From Lunularia cruciata (lineage: Eukaryota; Streptophyta; Marchantiopsida; Lunulariales; Lunulariaceae), in the NCBI GenBank assembly GCA_948567375.1, contig OX419762.1, positions 45,117,034 to 45,181,033 on the forward strand: a DNA stretch of 64,000 nucleotides, read 5' to 3'. The translations under genes and the position numbers were made by a program. Positions 47,143 to 58,130 of the stretch are shown here, in pieces. The notes under the pieces are model-generated. The model ran no database searches. It had not been told where the DNA came from and saw only the letters and a list, made by a program, of their open reading frames with translations. The number at the start of each line of letters is the position of its first letter. The stretch's first letter is position 1.

Positions 47143-48515
47143 TCATTCAATTATATGATCATTGTGATAATCAAGGCAGTGTTGCATCACACTTGATCTA
47201 CTTTCTTCTCTACCAAGTTCTATACCATGAAAGGACATTTTTGAATCTGTTTGAGTTTCCTTTGTAAATCTGCCATTGTCATCTGACCAAATGTCAGACC
47301 TAATGATTAAAAATTTATGTAAAATAATACACACTAACACACACTTTAGCAAATAAGCATTTCTACTAATGTCTTTGAGTTGCACTCTTAGCTCACAAAG
47401 AGAATGCCATCTAGCTTTCAATATTCTTATACAATGCTCATTTATCACTCTTGCCTTTGCAAAATATTTATTAAACTCATGCTTGTCCTCTGATCTGGCC
47501 TACTTGAAAGCAGGGACTAGGTGATGCATGGGTACATAACCCAAATCACCTAAAAGGTACTCCTTTGCCTCAAAAGTGCAACAACTCCCTCTTTGATTCA
47601 AATCATTCCATAGTAAGGATTTTTTCAAACAAGTCATGTCATGACATGACCTTGGCATTCTTGCAAATAAACAAATCAAATTATAATTTTAGTAAACCAT
47701 ACAAAGAGTATCACCAATTCATTGAAAAAATACCTAAAAAAACAACACATCACATAAAATGTACCTCTGGAAAAATGTATAATTCTCCTTTTATCATCAC
47801 AAATCACTTGGCCGTTTATAGAATGAACACTTGCGGCTGAAATATATTTCCCCGTCCACTATTGCTCAAGTTGCAAGAGGAAAAAATGTTCCATCTATCA
47901 AACCAACACAACCAAGAAAACCTTTCTGTTCAAAAATAGTGGATATCCTCCTCCTCTCCCAAGCTCGGGCCAAGCAACTTGATTCCTCATCACATCTAAT
48001 ATGGTTTTCATAACTCTATCGATAAAAGCAATTGTTGAACCAACACTAATGCACCAAATAATTGAACCCCATGCAACACAAGCTCCATTACCGTGATGCA
48101 AAAATCTATCCAAGGCTAGCGCAACTTGGATCCACACGGGTGTTTGCTCTCTTTGGTAGCTTTTCTCAAAAATCATGTGAGTCTTAATTAAATCCAGTAA
48201 TGTTGAAAAAGAATTGACATCCATTCTAGTAAGTTGGCAAAAGGCCTTAGTATCAAGATTTCTAAAATACTCCATCACAAACTCTCTACTATGAGGGTAA
48301 GTAACATAGGGTTCCAAGTATCAAAGTGTATGTGCATACTCCCACCCACTAATAAAAAATTCTAGCATATCTAAATCTCCTCCTAATTCTTTGTCTTCAT
48401 CTTCTTCTCCTTGTAGCGATATCTCCAAATCTAACCAAATCATCCATTGAATACATTTTCTAATATTTCTAGTTAGTTCTACACGAGTGTTCCCTCTCGA
48501 CATGACTTGACTCAA
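47143..48515 (-). pseudogene. PIF/Harbinger transposase 2, triad retained
   Basis: Minus strand, start near 48515 (MSQVMSRGNTRVEL). One TGA at 48318-48320 interrupts an otherwise open N-terminus with the helix-turn-helix-like segment FCQLTRMDVNSFSTLLDLIK and VQVALALDRFLHH-type motif. After a frameshift near 47930 come GFLGCVGLIDGTFFPLA (first D, about 47893), CHDMTCLKKSLLWNDL, YLLGDLGYVPMHHLVPAFK (second D, about 47546) and INEHCIRILKARWHSL (E, about 47437), then CIILHKFLI. The DDE triad of the DDE_Tnp_4 family is intact although the gene is broken by frameshifts. Terminal inverted repeats were not found by eye. Confidence 0.85.
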
Positions 48516-48546
48516 TTTTTAATCACCACAAATAACTCCTTATTGG

Positions 48547-48662
48547 CAAAGGGGCATCTCTATTCTCTATGCACAGAACAGAAACACAATCTCATAAATT
48601 TTGACAAAGGGGCATCTCTATTCTTTGTGCATAGAATAAAAAATAATCTCATAAATTTCATT
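48547..48662. repeat. 58-bp direct repeat, two copies
   Basis: CAAAGGGGCATCTCTATTCT at 48547 and 48605, each followed by TGTGCATAGAA or CTATGCACAGAA and AATCTCATAAATTT. Confidence 0.85.
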
Positions 48663-48779
48663 CCGGAACAAGAAAACAAGTTCATGAATTTCATTTCATC
48701 ACTCAAGGGGGAACAAGTGCATACATTTCATAGTCATACAAAGAGACAGCAATGATAAATTAAACTTTTTTAAATAATG

Positions 48780-50790
48780 AAATTGAGGATTTGGGAGAGT
48801 AACCCTTCAAACAAAATCACTCCTCCTTCTAACCTTCCCACAACACGCACTCAAATCTTCCCACTCCAAACAAATTCACTCCCCCTTCCAACTCTCGCTA
48901 TGGGTCTCTCAAATCTTCTTCCGCTGTCAATTTTCTCATGCCCTATAATCTTTCCACTCATGGTCCCTCCAATCCTCCTCCGTGGTCAAAAATCGCATTC
49001 CGTGTCGTCTCGTGCATAAATCTGCCTGCCAACTTTTGATTACCATAGGTGTTCTCGAACATCATGGATGCTCCCTTTGGTGGCCGCCACTTTCACTCTA
49101 ACCCTAAATGACATACTTTATCACCCCTAATATGTAATAAATGCACTAAGGAGTGATAATGGAAAGTTCCTTATCCCTTATTTTCTACAAACCACCTCAT
49201 ATGGAGTGTGTTAATAATAAGGAACTTGGCCCGAGTTCAGTAGCGAGACCCTTTCTACCTCACACTCACACCCCGTACCTGTTTAGTCTAAGCTTCATAA
49301 CTATCTATATGAAAAATTATGAAACTTAGTTTAACTATTTCTGAAACCCCTAATGTGATCAGAAGATACGATTCCCTCCGAGGAAATTCCTCTTGACCAA
49401 CCAAAAATCCAATCCTGGAATCGATGACCCACGATCCTTCTCATGTCTATCATCAAACACATGCCTTTCCGAGATTATTCTTGACGCTAGATTGATGCAA
49501 GCCCTCTATCTCCAAACGTGTCTGTAGATGCTATGAATTAAGAATAAGATCCCTATTAGTCACTTTTCTGCCACCATAACAACTTTCTGTGGACCCTCGC
49601 ATATGGTCTTTAACCTTGCAGATGGCTTACAACTATGGCGCATATTGGAAACCTGAGACTGCGAACCAATCCTAATGTGTGACGTCCAGCCTCTTCAAAT
49701 TATGCAGAGTACCAGAATGTTCCGGTAAAACCTTGGATTTATACGATTATCTAATTCTAGGTTTTCTGAAGTATACGAAACATTCGGGTAAACCTTCTAG
49801 CTTGTAACAACTTAGAATACGCAGATGTTTCCAGCGAGTCAAATTACAAAAATATCGAGTAAACTTTCAACCCAACACATGCCAGAAAACGCGGATCGAC
49901 CAATCTAGATACATGGATAAAACTTTCTGGTAAAGGTCAGACAAAGAATGCAAGTGGAGAATCCGAATTACCCATGAGTTGCTTCAAGCGAGTCAATTTA
50001 CCAAGATTTTAATCTGACTGACTAACTCTTGGTATTTGTTTGAAGAATATGTTCAAAAGTCATCTCCGGCTGCTTCAAGATAATCAGACTACCACGCAAA
50101 CTTTCAGGCAAATGTTGCAGATTCTTCTCTATCTGCATATGCTCTAACCTAATAAGAACACAAGTTTTCAGGTAAGTGCACTGAATGCAGAGTTCGGGTG
50201 CGCACATATAGATTAACTTGGATTCTAATTATAGATGAAAGAAAACCTCAGTGGTGGATAACTACAACATTCTTGTCCAAATTTTCTTCTAAATATACAT
50301 TAAATGGAAGGTATACATTCATGCATTGATAATATACATTGATCCAGAAATTCGGGGACAATGGGATTTCAAGGGTAATCACGCGTGCTTTCTACTATCC
50401 ACACCTACCATATTTCGTAGAGAAATCAATCATGAGCATTGGCTTCAAAAAATGAATTCAAGTGTATACTCTTCTCTGCACAGGAAAGGATGCTTTTCAT
50501 GAAGGAGTCTTCTGCTTGTTCAAGGCCGATAGGATAGTAGTAATATTTTCACCGAGTCTGGATTTTCAGCCGACATTTTGGAAGTCAAAACGTTAGGGTC
50601 CCTTCTTCGAGGTTAATGAGTAAACGCTAAACAGTGTTGTTTACTTCGCAACATGGATGGTAGCCGGTTCAAGATATAACTTTAAAGCATGCAAGTAAGT
50701 CAGAGACAAATCGTAGTATAATTATTCGACCCATATAGTTTTAAGTCCGCCCTTCTCGCCCTATTTAACAGTGTCCCAAATGGACCTTTC
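48780..50790. other. no gene recognised; downstream flank of UFM1
   Basis: About 49690-50180 shows a loose recurrence of a motif of the form CGGGTAAACCTTC at 80-100-bp intervals, too diverged to call a clear tandem repeat. The 3' UTR of UFM1 should start at 50794 and run leftwards; no clear poly(A) signal could be fixed. Confidence 0.4.
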
Positions 50791-50794
50791 GGCA

Positions 50795-53700
50795 TTAGCA
50801 GGCACAGCCCACTCTATCCCGAGGAATCAACCGCAACTCCGTACCATGCTTCAGAAAGACATTGCCTGCAATTGCATAGACGTGTCAGTACATAGCAAAG
50901 AGTCTCCATGAAATCCAGCCATAAGAAGCTAGGTAGAAAGCTTAGGAATTCATAAATTTAGATAAAACAGGCCAGACCCCGGAGCTGAAGTACAGAGAAG
51001 TCCTTCAGGCTGTTAAGCTGGAGCTTACAGGCCTTGTTCTGTTTATCGATTTATTGACTCAATCAGTTTTAGCCACATAGTGACGTTAAGCACAAGGTCT
51101 GAGCCCAGCGCTAAAATTAAACAACGTGGAATACTCGGTCACTTGCTTCTTATACAACGATTGTATGAAGGGGTTTTGCATTCAACACACTTAAGGTGCT
51201 GCTAGAAGGTGCACTCTTAAATTCTTTATCCTGGTTGGTCGTTTCAAACCCCGTCACATATTTGGCACTCCAAGATATAGACGAAGCCATCATATGTTCT
51301 CAGACTTGATACTACTTCCGTGTTAGGAGGATACATGGTTAGCAGAAAATACTTGCCTGCACTTTGTTGCGGGTTGATACCGACACCATCTGCTCCAAAA
51401 GAAACAGATAAAGTTTTGCGTAAGAAAGATATGATGGGCGACAAGTTTCTGAATTTCATGTTAGTATATTGGTGTAAAATCCATGTCAGATATTTGAGAA
51501 ATGGGAGCAGACGGTTAAAGAGCAACACTTGTATACCAATAGCATGCATCGAATGAACGGTAACAGATAAACAGCGCATGTACAGAAAAAGCTCAATGGG
51601 GAAACGACGACCTAACGAGCCAGACGAGAAAGATTAGTTAATCTGACGTCGAGAACCGTGTAGAAGCCATGAAATCTTCGGTCAAGGAAGACAGTCGAGT
51701 CAGGCAAACCGAGAGTATGATATCGCTCAGAGAACAGGAGAAGTACAGCAAAGCATTAGAGGACTGGATATAGAGAACCAATTATGCGCTTCAATATAAA
51801 TTACTCGGAGCAAGTAATATAGCTTGTTTCCAATAATCAGCAGCTTGATCAAACCAAGTTTCCGAAGCTTCTGGATCTCCTTGTTGAATCGCTTGTAAAT
51901 GAGGACAGAAGTCATTCGATGAACAAGAGATCCAGAACTCATTGAATGCAAATGAGATGCAAGATATGCAATGTATACAAGATAACCAACATCTGATCGA
52001 ATGATAGCATAAATAAACGTAACCTGGAAACATATCAAGAGTAACACCTACATACAAGTAGCATGCATCGAAAGAGTGGAAACAGAACAACAGTGAATGT
52101 AGAAAAGTAAAATCAACAGGGAACGCGACCACCTGACGAGCCAGACAAGAAAGATTATGATAAACCGAAGTAGAGAATCAATGTATAAGCCTGGATATCG
52201 AAAGTCGTGGAAGATCCGTGAGTCAGCCCGAGAGTATGAAATTGCTCAGAGAACGAGCGAAGTAAAGCGAAGCATTAGAGGACTGGATATAGGTAGATGA
52301 GAGTAGAAGCCGTTCTAGCAATGGGTGATCCAGAACTCATTAAATGCATATGATCGGTAACCAAGATGTACTTATGCACAATGCTAGAATAACTCCATAA
52401 AGTAGAATGCATCGAATGTAACCTGAAGCAAAGGCATAATTGCAACAACATTCGAGGACTAAATATAGAGAAATGAGGACAGAAGCCGTTCATCGAACGG
52501 GGGATCCAGAACTCATTGAATGCAAATGCTATGCACGATATGTAATGTAAACAAGATAAAGAACATCTGGTCGAATTAAAGTATGAGTAATTGTAAACTG
52601 GAAGCAATGAAATAGCAACACCTACATCCTAGTTGCATGCATCGAATAAACAGAAACAGAACAACTGAACAGGACACATTGAATGAAAGGCGAAGTAAAT
52701 GTCCCTAGGGAACAATATAATAGCAACACGCATATCTGAGATGCTTGTATCTAAGAAGCGGATACAGAACACTCACATGAGTAAAGAAATAAATACAACA
52801 GGAAGAAATAGCAACGAAACGAGCCAAATTAAAAAGATTGAGATAAACAGGAATCGAGAGACAAGTAGAAGTCTGGAAATCGCAAGTCAAGGAAGATCTA
52901 AGAGTCAGGAAACGAAAATCGTGGAAGGTGTAAGAGTCAGAGCACGGGAAGTATGAAGTCGCTGGATAGAGTATATTGCAGCTTGTGTTATGAACACATG
53001 AGTCCTAAAACACTAAAGCAGCTGAAAGAAGCAGATGCCGGTCATAGTAAGCCTCCTCGAAAGCACATACGACTTCATCAGTGCCAAACGTAGTGCTGAA
53101 GTAGCTAGGCGAATGTCAGTTCCCCTCAAACCGAGTTTCTATTCGAAAGCTCATGAGTGCCAAGGCAAACTCGGTTGCTCCCAAAAGTGCCGCTCAAAGT
53201 AATAACAATGGGAACTATCGAAGAAAGCCCGGAACTACCAAAGCTTAAGTTTCCCCTAAAGAGCAGGAACAGGGCATAAGCAGAAGAAATCGGATTGCAA
53301 TGCAAAATAGTGAGCAGGAGAACGGCAAGGACTGGAAAAATACCTTGCTAAAGCCTGAAAGGAAAACATCGGTTAGTACAAAAAGCGCAGAAGGACAGAT
53401 GTGAACGGCAAGTTGATGAAGGCCGAGTCAATGAAGGACTGCAAAATGGGGCGGTGAAGTGAGGGCACAAGCGACAAGATCCTCAAATTAAGGGCCACGG
53501 AGTACAAGAAACTAGGACCACCACTTAATGGGAACATTAATGGCAACGGCTCATGCGACATATAATACCCGGTTTCCAAGACTTACTAGGGAATTACTGT
53601 AAACATGATAACAGACGCTGTTCCTCGAACGGGGATCTAGAACTCATAAAATGCATATGAAATGTAGATGAAATGAAAGCAGAACTGATTATAAAATATG

Positions 53701-56700
53701 CGAATAGGAGATGAAATCTAATTCATAAAAAGCATGTATTATGAAGCAACGAACATATATAACTACATGTAGAGGCTTCTGTTCTAGTATACCAATATAT
53801 AACTACATGTAGAGAATCTGTGAACCAATGTGTACTGAGAAGACGAAGAGTCAAGTCATATCAAGAAATCGCGAAGTAAACGAATGTGAAACTTCCGAAA
53901 ACATTATTGAATGAATCGAATGCAGATTGTAAACCGAGACTAATACAGTAATGTAAAATGACATAAAAACTGAAACGCAGGGTTAACTTAACGGAAAAAA
54001 TGTCAGGAAGTACTAAACCACATGTAAACGAAGCCCGATTAGCCGGACATTAACTTATCCTCAGTTTATGAATCGAACTCAAGTAATAAGAACAGGAAAT
54101 CTAGGAGAGTACGGTTTTATGTCTAAGAATTGATACAAACAATCCCTGGTTTCAGGTATGAAAAAGTAGAGTGGGAATTGTTCAGAGAACGGGGAAGCAG
54201 AGCAAAGCGTTAGGGGACTGGATATAGAGTACATCACTCCATGCGCTATGGATACATGAGCTCTGAAACGATGAAACAGCCAGAGGAAGCAGAAGGCGGC
54301 CATAGTAAGCCATCCTGAAAGCACGTCCGACTTCATCAGTGCCAAACGTAGTGCCGAAGTAGCTGAGCGAATGTCAGTCCTCCTCAAACCCAGTTTCTGT
54401 TCGAAAGCTCATGAGTGCAAGGCAACATGATATGTGCAAATCAAGGTGAGTATTAAATTCATAAAGGAGATTACCTGATTTTAACAAATCGAATGTGAAC
54501 TGAAGTAAAGACATAAAAGCAACATATCGAGAGCAACACATGTATAGAACTAGTAAGCATCGTGTAATCGGTAACATCTATGTCAAGAAATATTATACAT
54601 CAGGTAATCGACCACCTACAAGAGAACAGGGTATGACGAAATGAGAGTAGAAGCCCTTCTCTGGACAGCTTCTGGGGGGATGCAGAGCGAATAGTTCGAG
54701 GAACGGGAGTTAGAGGACTGGATATAGAGAAATGAGGACAGAAGCCGTTCGGTGAAGGGGTGGGGGGAGAGGAGGGAGAACCAGAACTCACTGAGTGCAA
54801 ATGAGATGCAACGCATTTCAAATATACCTGATAAAGAAAATGTGGTCGATTTAAAGCATAAGTAATTATAACATGGAAGCGAACTAATAACCACACTTAC
54901 ATCCAATAGCATATAACCGAGTACCAAGCCCGAATAAATGGAAACAGATCACCCTAATATATAGAGAACGAGCATTATCGAAATAAGCTATACGAAAAGG
55001 AAACCTTACGTAAATGTAACGTGGAAACAATCGGAAAGCTACCCCTATATCCTAAATACATGCTACGAAGAAGTGAAAACAGAGCACCCTCATAAGTAGA
55101 GAAATAAAACCAACAGGAAGAACGGCAAACAGAGGCACAAAGGAGTCGAGAGTCAAGTAGAAGTCTGGAAATCTCAAGCCGAGGAAGATCTGAGCCACAG
55201 AAATCAATAGTCGTGGACAATGAAGGTGTCAGAGGAGCGGGAGTATGAAATCATTCAGAGAACGAGGGGAGACGAACAGAGCATCGCAGGACAGGATAAA
55301 ATATATCGCAGCAAGCGCTATGGACGCTTGAGTCCTGAGATACAAAAACAACTGAGGGAAGCAGAAGGCGGCCATAGTAAACCTCCATGAAAGCACATGC
55401 GACCTCATCAGTGCCTCACGCAGTGCTGAAGTAGCTGAGCAAGTGTCTCAAGTGTTAGAGGACTGGATAGAGTATATCACAGCATGTGCTATGAACACAT
55501 GAGTCCTAAAACACTAAATAACAGAAGGAAGCAGAAGGTGGTAATAGTAAACCTCCACGAAGGTACTAAGACTTCATCAGAGCCCAACGCAGTGCCGAAA
55601 TAACTGAGCGAATGTCAGTACCCACAACCGAGTTTCTGCAACATGCGCTATGATTGCATGAGTCCTAAAACACTAAACAGGACTGGATATGAGGAGATGG
55701 GAGCAGAACAGGACTGGATTTTGAGAAATGAGGACAGAACCCGTTCGAGGAAGGGGAGATCTATAACTCATTGAATGCAAATGATATGCATGATATGTAA
55801 TGTATACAAAAAAATGTCCAAGACTAAATTAGTATAAAACCGGGAAAGGAAATGAAATGAAAACAACTGATCGAATGTAAGCAGAAGTAAATGCCATCTA
55901 GAATCAATTAAAGAGCAACACTTGTATACCGATAGCATGCATCGAGTAAACGGTACCAGACAAACAGCGCATGTAGAGAAAAGAGCTCAACGGGGAAACA
56001 ACGACCTAACGAATCAGACGAGAAAGATTAAGTTAATCGTGTAGTAGCCATGAAATCGACAGTCGGGGAGGACAGTCGAGAGAAAGGTTGGGGGGGAGAA
56101 GCATTAGAGGGCTGGATAAAGTATATAGCGGCATTTGTTGTGAACACATGAGTCCTAAAACACTAAAGCAGCTGAAGGAAGCAGAAGGCGATCATAGTAA
56201 GCCTCCTCGAAAGCTCATACGATTTCATCAGTGCCATACGTAGTGCCCAAGTAGCTCAGCGAATGTTACTACCCCTAGAACCGAGTTTCTGTTCAAAAGC
56301 TCATGAGTGCCAAGGCAAACTCTGTTGCTCCCAAAGTGCCGCTCAAAGTAATAACAATGGGAACTACTGAAGAAAGGCCGGAACTACCGAAGCTTAAGTT
56401 TCCCCAAAAGAGCAGGAATAGGCATAAGCAGAAGAAGTCGGACACTACATGATATTGGATATATGAGGACAGAAGCCGTTCGAGGAACGGGGGATCCAGA
56501 ACTCATTAAATGCATATGAAAGGTAGATGAAATGAAATCAGAACTGACTATAAAATATGCGAATAGGAGATGAAATCTAATTCATAAAAAGCATTTATTA
56601 TCAAGCAAAGAACATCAATAACTAGATGTAGAGAATCTGTGAACCAATGTGTACTGAGAAAACAAAGAGTCAAGTCATATCGAGAAATCGCAAAGTAAGT

Positions 56701-57870
56701 GAACGTGAAACTATCAAAAACAAATTGAATGAATCGAATGCAGATTGTAAACCGAGACTAATACAGTAATGTAAAATGACATAAAAACCTAAACGCAGGG
56801 TTAATGTAAAGCAAAACATGTCAGCAAGTAAAATCCGTTATGAGAACTCGGTTACACGCCCACGATTTTAAGTGGACAGGGCATGATTAGGCATAAACTT
56901 TAAGTTTCGCCTAGCCGTGTCAGTCGAACACAGTGCTAATCCATGTCAAATATGTCCGATGCCTAGGTGAAGGTTGAAACATATCAGCAAGTGTGTTAAG
57001 CAAGTGTGTTAAGCATTCAAATAACAGTACAACTGATTACCATTCGTGATGATGGCACTGGTTGATGGTGGGACTTTGAATTCTTCTGCAGCAAATTTGA
57101 GAACAGCAGTGAACGGGGCTTCTTCAGGCACACTGAAACTGCACAAATCCACAGCCACTAGGTGTAATTCATAAACCAACAGCAGCAGAATCCACTGGAG
57201 CTGGTGAGAAGGTCAGAGAAACGTATAGAAGTAATTTTGAACTCCGTTTTGTAGCTGCCATGAGTTATGGGTGCAGAAAAGAGGTGGTAGTAAAACACAT
57301 CAAATACGCCAGATAAGGACTGATGGGACTGCAATACTGAGAACTCAAAGATTGAGGACTTACACTTTGTACGGAAGCTTTGGATCGGAAGTCAGAGTCA
57401 CCTTGAAGGAAACCTTTCCACCTGACCTGCGAACAAAATGCAATAGGTTCTTTTAACCGCGGCCTTACCTCTCCCTTTACTGAAATTCATCACTGGCTCA
57501 AATCTACTCAGCATAGTCTCACTCCTAGTATTCCTCTTCCTCAAGATTAACGACGTATGAACTATACCATCTCAATTCCGTCCAAACCAAAGGTTTATCA
57601 TAATCTTAAACAATTCTCTAGCACATGGTACTGAGAAGTGAGCAGGAAATAGAAGAAGCATCATCAAGAAAATAATAGGATCCAATTCAGAAAATCAAGC
57701 ATACCGGAACAATAAAGCCACGCCAAAGATGATCTTCAACCAAGCAATTCTGATAATTATCCACCGCGATGAAAGAAGACCACAATGAAACAGATCTACT
57801 CAAAGCATGCACCACAGACAAAGAAAGAAACGAAAATCAGGAAATCTACTGTACGAGATAGAACTCACAT
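50795..57870 (-). CDS. UFM1: UFM1, ubiquitin-fold modifier 1, five exons
   Basis: Exons on the minus strand: end of exon 1 at 57869 (carrying AT of the start codon), 57426-57364, 57138-57041, 51389-51357, 50865-50795. Phases agree throughout and give 88 residues plus TAA. The product contains [50 protein letters not shown] and RLIPRDRVG, nearly identical to known UFM1. It is a beta-grasp modifier conjugated by UBA5, UFC1 and UFL1, notably to ribosomal protein RPL26 at the ER. Gly85 is the conjugation residue, masked by a CAC tripeptide that the UfSP protease would remove; Lys71 matches the human chain-forming Lys69. Intron 1 splits the ATG as AT|G; intron 3 is 5,651 bp; intron 4 starts with GC. 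No defect seen. Confidence 0.96.
50866..51356 (-). other. UFM1: GC-AG intron of UFM1 (intron 4)
   Basis: The donor reads GCAG|GCAAGT and the acceptor TTGCAG|GC. The strong AG|GCAAGT context is typical of functional GC-AG introns. Using any nearby GT would break the UFM1 frame. Confidence 0.9.
51548..56830. repeat. mosaic of interspersed repeat modules within UFM1 intron 3
   Basis: At least four modules recur in changing order. M1 (AGAGGACTGGATATAGAG, GAGAGTATGAAAT) occurs near 51720, 52260, 52950, 54200, 55240 and 56100. M2 (CATGAGTCCTAAAACACTAAA ... CATCAGTGCCAAACGTAGTGC) near 52990-53180, 54230-54425, 55320-55450, 55490-55645 and 56140-56320. M3 (GAGGACAGAAGCCGTTCG ... CCAGAACTCATT) near 51900, 52300, 52480, 54740, 55730 and 56465. 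M4 (AATCTGTGAACCAATGTGTA ... ACCGAGACTAATACAGTAAT) at 53660-53995 and 56525-56810, nearly identical. The end of the window (63968-64000) has another M1/M2 scrap. Confidence 0.85.
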
Positions 57871-58130
57871 TTTGAGAACACGATCGACAAAGCGGAAATG
57901 AGCGACCGCGCAAAATTGGAGACGCGAGATCGCTCAGAAGCTGCTGCAACGACAGACGAGAGCTGTTGTGTGGAGTGAGGCCTGCAAACTCTGTTCCTTC
58001 ACAGTAGAGGGGAGGCGTTCCACTCGCCGGCGGTCCCACCCGGTACACGAGGACTAACTCTAATCTGATGTCGCGAGTTCGAACCGATCCCTCCACCAAT
58101 AGGATATGCTGATCGCCTCACACTCCCCTG
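57871..58130 (-). promoter_or_regulatory. UFM1: UFM1 5' UTR and upstream region
   Basis: This CpG-containing stretch immediately precedes the split start codon; the base at -3 is A, a good initiation context. The transcription start cannot be fixed. CCAAT occurs near 58098-58102 on the plus strand. Confidence 0.4.

Noticed and set aside
54079-54387. 102-residue minus-strand frame in UFM1 intron 3
   Set aside because: Equivalent positions in the other repeat copies contain stops and frameshifts, so the frame is not conserved.
58065-58110. tRNA-like internal promoter box (GGTTCGAACTC on the minus strand) near the UFM1 promoter
   Set aside because: The flanking bases do not form a T stem or acceptor stem and no A box is present at the right distance; at most a SINE scrap.
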